DNA of 15,452 nt from Ichthyophonus hoferi (Eukaryota; Opisthokonta; Ichthyosporea; Ichthyophonida; Ichthyophonidae), in contig NAOQ01000849.1 in assembly GCA_002751075.1 (NCBI GenBank), positions 1-15,452 of the forward strand, read 5' to 3'. The notes beneath the pieces are model-generated. The model saw only the letters and a program-made list of their open reading frames with translations. It did not search any database and was not told the origin of the DNA. Positions 9,040-15,452 of this stretch are shown here, in pieces. The stretch's first letter is position 1; every line of letters starts with the position of its first letter. A program made the translations under genes and the position numbers.

Positions 9040-9250
9040 GCAGAGGTATATATAACTGAAAGGTAGCCGTAAATAAACGCGAGTTATAGCTTACATAATT
9101 TCGTATTTATTTTACTTCTGGTGACAGAAGTACTTAGTGTTAAGACGTAGCAATAATGGCAAGTGTCACCAACTGCAATTTGTTATTCCGGGATATCTCT
9201 GCTGCCCAACTACGTATACCAGCAGAGTATTCGGAAATTAGACAATAACC
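9040..9250 (+). mobile_element. Possible LTR-retroelement fossil (Ty3/gypsy-like end of LTR plus leader)
   Basis: In order: a TATA-like box (9047-9055), AATAAA (9072-9077), and the hairpin ACTTCTG-GTGA-CAGAAGT (9114-9131), which resembles the TGGTGAC start of leaders after gypsy-type LTRs. A short coding-like stretch follows from 9156. Matching outer LTR, pol or integrase are not seen, so if real it is a broken remnant. Family and age are uncertain; its left edge may reach further back. Confidence 0.3.
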
Positions 9251-10203
9251 AGATTACAGGTCCGTAATCTGGGGCTAAGCTATATGAACGCCAATGGTGA
9301 CCTGAAGTAGAGGCTCCAGTTCAAACATACTCTTATGGAGATACGTTAAACAACAAAGAGTTTAGTATGAGCGACTCCACTGCTAATATTCAGAGCATAA
9401 AGCGTAGGAATTACAATCTTGGGCGTTGACAACCAAAATACCACATTACCACATTACCAAAAAATACAAGGTTGAACTTTCCGATAGTAGTGACTGGGAA
9501 TTAGATCACTACATGTGCCTTGAAAAATTAACTAATGTCAAATATTCAATTGGAGATCCCGACATCTTTGGACAAATTGCTAGCATATGATATACTATCA
9601 TACCATATTATACCATATCCTAACATATCATATACTATTGGAGTGCTAATCTTTGAGATGCTGGTTAGACAGGTTAGCTTTAGCATAGAGATATAATTGG
9701 GAGTTTAAAGGTGAAAATATATCGTGCCATTGGAAAACAAAAAGCATAAAATGTCATAAAACTGTGAAAATATCAGTAAACTGTCACAGATTCTGATAGC
9801 AGGTTACCATGTTTAATCTCATAATACAATACAACTATTACAAAGCATTCTCTATCTCAGGCCAGCCTGAGTATAAAATAATAAAATAATAAAATAATAA
9901 AACACCAACGGAATTACATAATCATATTTTAATCACCTATCCAGTCCTATCCCATTCTATCATATCATTTGGTTGTATAGCTTTACGTGCATAGTATAGT
10001 TTGTATACGTATGTACGAGGTGACATTGTATTATAGAATTACAAGAATCATATTATATTATATTATGGTTTGTTATTGAAACATAACTCTATTAACTAAA
10101 GTTATATTGTACTATATTACATTATGATTATTGGTCATATCTAGCATAGCTTCCTTCTTATTGGTACAGGTCATGTGCTATTTTCGTTCCTAGCAATGTG
10201 TAC
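9251..10203. other. Intergenic DNA between the convergent genes
   Basis: No gene seen. Low-complexity pieces include ATATC(A/C)TA units at about 9585-9640, (AATAAAAT)n at about 9868-9902, and TTATA units near 10050. It should contain the 3' UTR of the TTL-FN2 gene. Confidence 0.5.
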
Positions 10204-10236
10204 TTATTTCTTCTTCTTGCGATACAGCATAGCATC
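10204..10236 (-). CDS. TTL-FN2 gene terminal exon (DAMLYRKKKK-stop)
   Basis: Ten codons and TAA after the acceptor CATATAG, in phase 0. The last four residues are lysine. A C-terminal KKxx would be an ER-retrieval signal on a type I membrane protein, but no membrane segment is visible in this part. No convincing AATAAA is seen just downstream on the minus strand. Confidence 0.72.
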   Translation of the reverse strand, partial: DAMLYRKKKK

Positions 10237-13200
10237 CTATATGAGGGAGAGGGAGAGGGAGAAGGAGAGGGATAGTATGTCAGTGTGATAGTATAAGAGT
10301 ATTAGTAATATATATATATATATGGTATATAGTAGTATAGTTGGTGCTTCCCCAATGACATTATAAACCAAAAATTATAAAGAGCATATACACATACATA
10401 CCTGCAAATCAAAGCTGAAGTAATTGGCTATTATATCCCAAATCTCCACGCTATCGGCAGGTAAAACACCCGGGTCGTTAAGGACATTATCGTCATAGTG
10501 ACGTACTAGATCAAGATACTTAGCTCTCCAGGTAGGTTGAGGGAAGATTAAGCTAGACAGGCATATTAAAAATTAAAAAAAGGATCTTAGTGATGGAATT
10601 TACAACTATACTATACTATACTATACTATATTATATTATCCTATCTTATCCTATTCTATATTACACTACACTGTACTAAACCATATAAGCCAGGCAGAAA
10701 TGTACTCAAATACCCGTATACAACTAAAATATAGGTTTTAAAGAGCACAAGTGATAGGCTAAATATAATTTCAGTATTTCCTTTTATAGGTAGGCCTACT
10801 TACCGGAAATTACCCCCATTCTCCATCTCATTGGCTGTTCTAATAACAGCCTCCTTAACATCCAATCCCCGACAAGATTCCGGGAGTAGACCGTTCTCAC
10901 ATAGATAATCATACCTAGATCTTACTGCAGTCTCGTAACTTTAATGAGGGTATATGATAGGTTAATATACAATATAATAAAATATAGTATAGTGTAATGT
11001 AGTGTGATAGGATAGGATATGATGTAATCATATCTAGACCTTACTACATTATTATAGCTTTAAAGAGGGTACATGATAGGTTAATACAATACAATATAAT
11101 ATAATACCCTACCCTACCCTGCCCTATCCTACCCAGCCTATCTTATTCTATCCTGCCAACTCACTTGGTATTATATGATATGGCCCCAGTGAGGTGTAGT
11201 AAATCCCCATAGACTGCATTATAAACCCCTTGTAAAGTATCCAAATTATGTGCACTCTCATCGGTCTCTGTATGGGACAAACCAATTAGTAACTGTATAA
11301 AAATATAGTTGACCAACCAAAGCGATGGGCTACATAGGACAGGATAGGGTAGGATATTCTAATTGTGTAGTATAATATAGTAAAACATAATATAACATAC
11401 CATAACATAACCTACCCTACCCTAACAAGCCACCACCATTAGTCCAATCACACTATTTTATGGCATCCAATCATAAGCCCTTACCATCACAGTAGCCCCA
11501 ATGACCTTCCTTGTCTGTATAACACCAATTATCAGCCTTGTCTCCGCTTGGTTCAACACACTCTCCTATATACGACTTCCCTTCATGAGTGAACGGGAAC
11601 ATACATTGAGCACCTTCAGCTGTACCACCTGTAGTGCTCACTGCGTATATAGGTTAGTAGGGATAGGGATAGAAATAAGAATAATAGTAACAGTAACAGT
11701 AATAGTAATAGTAATAGTAATAGTAATAGTAATAGTAATAGTAATAGTAATAGTAATAATAATAATAATAATAATAATAGTAACAGATAATAATAGTAAC
11801 AGTAATAGTAATAGTAATAGTAATAGTAATAGTAATGGTAATAGTAATAGTAATAGTAATAGTAATAATAATAATAATAATAATAATAGTAACAGATAAT
11901 AATAGTAACAGTAACAATAACACTCCTACCATACTAACAATAACAACAACAACGTGCACACCAGAGACCCCTACGTACTCAATGAGTTTCTCTTTTCAAA
12001 GTATGGGTTCCAGCCAGGATCGTTGTTAATTTCCATCAAATGTGGCTATAAACCCCTATATATTAGTAATATATCCCCGTAAAATCCGCATTTACATCCC
12101 CTTTTTATAATATTTTTTAATATATTCCTATTTTAGGTATCATATGACATCATTATTGCATCATTCAATTCCCTTATATGGGCAGGTCTCAGGTTCTCCT
12201 GCAATCAAAATTGCGATCCGTAGAAAAACATTGATAAATAGGGAAGCGAGGATAAAATGATTTAACCATTTTTGCCTAATATATGTTGGTTTGTTTAAAC
12301 GTATTTGTATATCTGGTAAGATTATTATTTTCAAGCATTAATATGCACATGCTTTTATAGTATATAAATACACACATATATACATACATACATACATACA
12401 TATACATACACACCTGCATATCTTGGTCATAAACCACATCCACCCCTAGTAGCTGGAAGGCACTATTACAGAGATAGGGATAGTTCAAAGATTTACAACC
12501 TGTACGTATATAGGGGTTAAAATGGGATATGATAGTGTAAGAGTAGAATAGAATAGAGTAAGATAGAGTAAGATAGAGTAAGATAGAGTAGGATAGAGTA
12601 AGATAGAATAGAGTAGGATAGGATAGTGCATTATAGTATAGTATAGTATAGTATATAATTATTATTACACTACTGTACTATTACAATACTAGACATACAT
12701 TGTACTATACTATTACACCAATATAGACACACAAAAACCTATACCCATACCTAGTTTGTTACTAAATGCCAGTACTGCTCTCACCATCAAATCTTCTGTT
12801 TTCTCCCAGGCATCTCTCCAGATCTCAGGCTCCTGACCAATAAATACATAAGGGTGTATTAATTTTAAATAATATATTAAAATATAATATATTGTAATAT
12901 AATATAAGATAGTACAATATAATACATTATATTCAATGATATAAAATGCAAATACTAGCGGCCAATATCAGCAAAACCAATACTAACAGATATATAATTA
13001 TAATTATATATATATATCTATTCCATAGCCCTAAGCCCTAACCCAATCAGAATAAGCACTTTAAAATATACCATACCATATAATCTTAAATTACCAACCA
13101 TAACTAACCATTTAAATACTTACCATCATATTGGCTAAATCATCCAATGTTAAGCGAAATTTAAATTCATCAATCTGTCTTTCCTTTCTTAATTCGTCAT

Positions 13201-15390
13201 CTTTAGTATCATAAGCTCTCTGTGTAGGTCAATGCATTGACATCGTTATATATATATTGAAATGATTAAACATATTACATTATATTGTAACACATTATAA
13301 CACACCAGAATATACTACCCTATACTATATTATTCTATACTATACTATTCTATACTGTTACCATACCAGACTACACAGACTATAAAACACTACAATACTT
13401 ACCCCAGCCGACCCAACTTTATTTGAAATATGAGCAAACTCATCAGTGTAGTTATTATTATAGACTGCCTGCGCTACCTTCACCTATAATCGAGAGAGGG
13501 AGAGGGAGAGGCAGAGATTAGCATAGGCATACAGATATATATATATATATGTTATACATATACATATATATTATACTATCTTATATATACTATATTATCC
13601 TATATATACCCTATACCTAACATATACATATACTATCCTATCCAATATACCTTATATGTATCTTATATATACTACATATATATTATCCTATAGCGTGTAC
13701 CTGGCCAGCGGGATGTATATAGATCCTTAGTGGGTCCAATGACGTAACCACCACGTATAATCGTAAATCAATTTTACGCATACCCCCATTAGAGTCAATA
13801 AGGAAAGGTTTGTCCACGTATGATTGGATAACACGGGTCTGTGGTAAAAACGTATTGGTGGAGGTAAAGAAAGAAATAACGAATAGAAGGAGAATGTTTG
13901 AATTTCACTATTAGATCTTTATATATACATTAAAACTCACTAATGATTTCGTTGGCCCTCAAATATTTATTTTGGAGAAACATACTAATTCACCAATAAA
14001 TTTTTTATTAGAAGATACAATAAAATACATAAATATTTTATGCCTGTTTAAAGTACCAATGAAATAAAGTTTTTTAAATAAATATTTGATTACGTATACA
14101 GGGTTATTTTTAGCAGACCAATGAGTCGTTAATAACTGGTAGCAATTGCACGAATCATTGGGTAAACTTGTATAAAGATATTTCATATATTATAACTATA
14201 TATGACGTCACAGACGACGCATTTAAATGAAGCCTCCAATCGTATACAATATAATAAGATACTATAACATAACATACTACAATACAACATACTATAACAT
14301 ACTACTACATAACATACTAAAATATAACATACTACAATATAACATATTACAATATAACATACTATAATATAACATACTACAATATAACATACTATAACAT
14401 AACATAGCTCATATCCTTAATCCTATTCAAATTCGCAAGATAAATATGTATTGGAATTTTAGGCGAAAATATAGTAAAATAAAGGTCAATGATTAGACAA
14501 AACTAATATAAAGCCCCTACTAACCTTAGTGATATCCTTCTTTTTCAGACTTTCCACCCCAGGGTATATTTCTATACCATGACCAGATGATTCGCTTGCT
14601 AATTTTCCAATCCAAACCTTATCTATAGACCGCACCCCGCACACCCAGATAGAATATGTTAGTATAGTATAGTAGAGTGTAGTGTAGTGTAGTGTAATAT
14701 TGTATAGTATAGTAGTGTAATATCGTATAGAGTAGTGTAGTATAGTATATTGTAGTATGGTATGGTATAGTATAGTTCAGATAAATTTGATAATGTGTAT
14801 ATTTAAACTCTTATCCAAAGTTAATTATCTCTTACTTACGATCTTAATGTGGTAATTAATTAACCTTATATAGACACCAGCAAATAGAAATATACCTTTA
14901 TGCAGACTAGCTGTCTCAATTAGTTGAGATGACTGCTCGGGTATAACAAAACAATCTAGGAGACCAGCACTATAGAAGGATGGTATAAGGATGGTATATG
15001 ATAGTATACGACAGTATAGGATAGTATAGGGTAGTATAGGACAGTACAGGGTAGCATGGGGTAACATAGGGTAGTGTAGGGCAGTATAGGGTAAGTCAGT
15101 GAAAGGTAGAGTAGGATAGGATAGGGTACGCTATAAGATATATATATTTATATTATAGTAAAATATAAAGCAGTAAAATATAGCCCACTGGCAAAATACA
15201 ATACCATTCACCACACTATAATATAAGAGCATACCAAACTGTACTATACTACAACATAGAATAACATTATAACACCTACATAGCAGCAGGATTATCCTTA
15301 TGACGTCGGACAAAGGACTGAGTGTTCATACAGAACCTATCTTTAAAGTACGATTCTTGGTGAACTCCTGGGATGAAGTTGACGACTTGT
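10204..15390 (-). CDS. TTL-like (TTLL-family) ATP-grasp ligase with fibronectin type II domain; C-terminal 452 aa, N-terminus outside window
   Basis: Family role: TTLL enzymes use ATP to ligate amino acids (tyrosine, glutamate or glycine) onto tubulin tails and some other proteins. Seen here: fourteen phase-consistent exons on the minus strand give 452 residues. TTL landmarks in order (partial-protein numbering): VVNFIPGVH (2-10), KVWIGK with Lys68, SGHGI (74-78), VIQSYVDKPFLI (97-108), IDLRLYVVVTSLDPLRIYI (117-135, Arg120), FAHISN (156-161), AFQLLGVD with Asp247, and LMEIN with Glu260 and Asn262. These are the ATP/Mg and catalytic positions, so activity is plausible. DPLRIYI resembles glutamylases more than glycylases. 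A four-cysteine FN2 module follows at 290-328, then about 120 unrecognised residues ending RKKKK. At least the start of the TTL domain lies beyond the right edge, so signal peptide and length cannot be judged. The exact TTLL subfamily is not assignable. Confidence 0.88.
10243..10274. repeat. (GAGGGA)n purine run, last intron of TTL-FN2 gene
   Basis: GAGGGAGAGGGAGA-type run near the terminal acceptor; on the gene strand it is pyrimidine-rich and may serve as a distant polypyrimidine tract. Confidence 0.8.
10402..10525 (-). CDS. TTL-FN2 gene exon: C-terminal region
   Basis: Encodes AKYLDLVRHYDDNVLNDPGV and then LPADSVEIWDIIANYFSFDLQ, probably helical. The acceptor lies after a pyrimidine stretch ending CTACCTGGAG; donor CAG|GTATGT, phase 0. 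Confidence 0.8.
10605..10680. repeat. (ACTAT/CCTAT)n array, intron of TTL-FN2 gene
   Basis: Five-base units with no G on the plus strand. Confidence 0.85.
10804..10914 (-). CDS. TTL-FN2 gene exon: C-terminal region
   Basis: Encodes YDYLCENGLLPESCRGLDVK and then EAVIRTANEMENGGNF. The acceptor ATCTAG|G and donor CG|GTAAGT keep phase 2. Two cysteines could pair if the protein is secreted. No family recognised. Confidence 0.78.
10960..11150. repeat. GGATA and CTACC pentanucleotide arrays, intron of TTL-FN2 gene
   Basis: A C-poor TATAG/GGATA array (about 10967-11022) and a G-poor CTACC/CTATC array (about 11105-11150) sit in one intron. A stretch of about 45 bases at the first exon border (TCTTACTGCAG...TAACTTTAATGAGGGTA) recurs imperfectly at 11036-11080. 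Confidence 0.8.
11165..11267 (-). CDS. TTL-FN2 gene exon: start of unrecognised C-terminal region
   Basis: Encodes TDESAHNLDTLQGVYNAVYG and then DLLHLTGAISYNT. The acceptor TCCCATACAG is chosen because it gives phase 1, matching the FN2 exon; a nearer upstream acceptor would be out of phase. Leaves in phase 2. No family recognised. Confidence 0.78.
11335..11430. repeat. GGATA/GGGTA and AACATA/CTACC arrays, intron of TTL-FN2 gene
   Basis: C-poor units pass into G-poor units within about 95 bases. Confidence 0.8.
11485..11640 (-). CDS. TTL-FN2 gene exon: fibronectin type II module
   Basis: Encodes a short Gly/Thr-rich lead and then CMFPFTHEGKSYIGEC, with DNWCYTD and HWGYCD. The pattern C-x-FPF-x(3)-G-x-x-Y, C, W-C, W-G-Y-C is the FN2 signature, with all four cysteines (290, 305, 317, 328) and the key aromatics present. 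Spacing is slightly shorter than the usual ~42-45 residues. It enters and leaves in phase 1, a symmetric 1-1 exon typical of shuffled extracellular modules. Confidence 0.88.
11685..11935. repeat. (AGTAAT)n(AAT)n satellite with 109-bp higher-order duplication
   Basis: A run of AGTAAT, then AAT, then the interrupted piece AGTAACAGATAATAATAGTA occurs twice, offset by 109 bases (TAACAGATAA at 11781 and 11890). It fills the intron between the TTL catalytic exon and the FN2 exon and opens spurious reading frames on both strands. Confidence 0.93.
11979..12045 (-). CDS. TTL-FN2 gene exon: LMEIN catalytic motif
   Basis: Encodes PHLMEINNDPGWNPYFEKRN and then SL, equivalent to the family's PWLLEVNxxPS; Glu260 and Asn262 are the metal-binding pair. 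The donor chosen is A|GTACGT (phase 1), because it joins in frame to the next exon; without splicing a stop follows at once. Confidence 0.88.
12372..12412. repeat. (CATA)n microsatellite, intron of TTL-FN2 gene
   Basis: Tetranucleotide run immediately beside the exon's donor. The rest of this 368-base intron is AT-rich with no other feature seen. Confidence 0.9.
12414..12499 (-). CDS. TTL-FN2 gene exon: F(E)LLGxD motif
   Basis: Encodes CKSLNYPYLCNSAFQLLGVD and then VVYDQDMQ, matching the TTL consensus FELLGFDxxxDxxLKP. Asp247 aligns with a Mg-binding aspartate. Ends in phase 0. Confidence 0.93.
12530..12655. repeat. (AGATAGAGTA)n array, intron of TTL-FN2 gene
   Basis: Ten-base doubled pentamers passing into TATAG units, with almost no C on the plus strand. 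Confidence 0.9.
12751..12832 (-). CDS. TTL-FN2 gene exon: helix before the catalytic motif
   Basis: Encodes EPEIWRDAWEKTEDLMVRAV and then LAFSNKL. TTL proteins have an IxxxI....LxxA helix at this point. Leaves in phase 1. Confidence 0.87.
13124..13219 (-). CDS. TTL-FN2 gene exon: charged insert of TTL domain
   Basis: Encodes RAYDTKDDELRKERQIDEFK and then FRLTLDDLANMM, a charged helical stretch in the variable part of the TTL fold. Phase 0 at both ends; acceptor CACACAG, donor GTAAGT. Confidence 0.85.
13300..13380. repeat. (CTATA/CTATT)n array, intron of TTL-FN2 gene
   Basis: Degenerate pentamers with few G on the plus strand. Confidence 0.8.
13403..13483 (-). CDS. TTL-FN2 gene exon: HLTN-equivalent
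   Basis: Encodes VKVAQAVYNNN and then EFAHISNKVGSAG. H-I-S-N stands where TTLL proteins have HLTN. Twenty-seven whole codons, phase 0 at both ends. Confidence 0.88.
13493..13690. repeat. GAGAGG run and TATAC/TATCC array, intron of TTL-FN2 gene
   Basis: A short (GAGAGG)n run is followed by TA-rich and TATCCTATATATACC units, mostly lacking G on the plus strand. Confidence 0.8.
13701..13838 (-). CDS. TTL-FN2 gene exon: TTL core
   Basis: Encodes TRVIQSYVDKPFLI, then IDLRLYVVVTSLDPLRIYI and HPAGQ. This is the most recognisable TTL block (VQxYI..PLLI...DLRxYVLVTSxDPLRIY). Forty-six whole codons, phase 0 at both ends. Confidence 0.95.
13959..14089. repeat. 14-bp perfect inverted repeat in the largest visible intron
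   Basis: TCAAATATTTATTT at 13959-13972 and its exact reverse complement at 14076-14089, 103 bases apart. It may be a small fold-back element or chance in AT-rich DNA. Confidence 0.5.
14203..14210. promoter_or_regulatory. Consensus CRE palindrome TGACGTCA
   Basis: Perfect 8-bp CREB/ATF site in the 686-base intron of the TTL-FN2 gene. Whether it is used is unknown. Confidence 0.35.
14245..14408. repeat. (AACATACTACAATAT)n array, intron of TTL-FN2 gene
   Basis: Units of 10-15 bases built from AACAT, ACTAC and AATAT, with virtually no G on the plus strand. Confidence 0.9.
14525..14622 (-). CDS. TTL-FN2 gene exon: ATP-binding lysine and glycine loop
   Basis: Encodes KVWIGKLASESSGHGIEIYP and on to KKKDITK. 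This matches the W(I)xKP....RGxGI segment of TTL enzymes that binds ATP, with IGK and SGHGI as the local versions. Ends in phase 0. Confidence 0.88.
14655..14778. repeat. (TATAG/TGTAG)n array, intron of TTL-FN2 gene
   Basis: Pentamers with few C on the plus strand. Confidence 0.88.
14896..14969 (-). CDS. TTL-FN2 gene exon (residues 37-62)
   Basis: Encodes AGLLDCFVIPEQSSQLIETA and then SLHK, joining in phase to the KVWIGK ATP-binding exon. Donor AAAG|GTATAT, phase 1. Confidence 0.8.
14980..15130. repeat. (GGATAGTATA)n/GGGTA array, intron of TTL-FN2 gene
   Basis: Decamer-like doubled pentamers; the purine-rich strand is plus. The remainder of this intron to 15279 is AT-rich. Confidence 0.9.
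15280..15390 (-). CDS. TTL-FN2 gene, most 5' visible exon
   Basis: Encodes QVVNFIPGVHQESYFKDRFC and on to VRRHKDNPAA; the family has (I/V)NxxPGM near the start of the TTL domain. Acceptor CCTTCCTTAG, donor AT|GTAGGT. It enters and leaves in phase 2, so at least one more exon lies beyond the window. Confidence 0.82.
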
Positions 15391-15418
15391 CTAAGGAAGG
15401 GGAGGGATAGGCAGGTGT

Positions 15419-15452
15419 GAGATATAGTAGGATATAGTAGGATATAGTAGGA
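15419..15452. repeat. (GATATAGTAG)n decamer array running off the window
   Basis: Three exact 10-base units end the window, in the intron upstream of the first visible TTL-FN2 exon. Confidence 0.92.

Noticed and set aside
11501-11959. Open frames on both strands with Asn-Ser, Val-Ile or Tyr runs
   Set aside because: Products of the AGTAAT satellite and of the antisense side of the FN2 exon.
13959-14186. Minus-strand open frame of 75 codons without simple repeats
   Set aside because: It lies inside an intron, has no recognisable domain, splice sites in phase or neighbours to support it, and is short enough to be chance in AT-rich DNA.
14245-14408. Regularly spaced short repeats resembling a CRISPR array
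   Set aside because: Units are contiguous degenerate microsatellite with no unique spacers, in an animal intron.

Overview
This window looks like eukaryotic nuclear DNA from an animal. It is AT-rich and carries two intron-rich protein genes in convergent (tail-to-tail) orientation. Canonical GT..AG introns, a p50RhoGAP orthologue and a fibronectin type II module (an animal or near-animal domain) point to a metazoan. The short exons, introns of a few hundred bases and heavy microsatellite load would fit a non-bilaterian such as a sponge. That last step is inference; nothing here identifies the species.

Layout. Positions 1-2602 hold no recognisable gene. They contain two diverged direct copies of a ~600-780 bp element (about 398-1180 and 1430-2023), and the first copy ends in a 60-bp tandem repeat. 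Gene 1 (+, 2603-8442) reads as a complete 14-exon gene for a 395-residue ARHGAP1/p50RhoGAP-like protein: a CRAL-TRIO/BCH lipid-binding domain followed by a RhoGAP domain with its arginine finger. Every exon junction is phase-consistent. The intergenic gap 8443-10203 holds a probable polyadenylation signal for gene 1, a possible old LTR-retroelement fragment near 9040-9250, and simple repeats. Gene 2 (-, 15390 down to 10204) is the 3' part of a second gene: 14 exons, 452 residues, true N-terminus beyond the right edge. It encodes a tubulin-tyrosine-ligase-like (TTLL) ATP-grasp domain followed by a fibronectin type II domain and an unrecognised C-terminal region ending in four lysines.

The most interesting feature is the TTL-FN2 combination in gene 2. 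FN2 modules are disulfide-bonded and normally extracellular, whereas TTLL enzymes work in the cytosol or cilium. The FN2 module sits on its own exon bounded by phase-1 introns on both sides, the classic mark of exon shuffling. A second striking feature is that most introns of both genes are filled with pentanucleotide-periodic arrays that lack either C or G on a given strand.

The two genes have no obvious functional link. One controls Rho-family GTPases at membranes. The other would attach amino acids, probably glutamate, to tubulin or another substrate. All splice models were read by eye from splice sites, phase and homology, not from transcript data.
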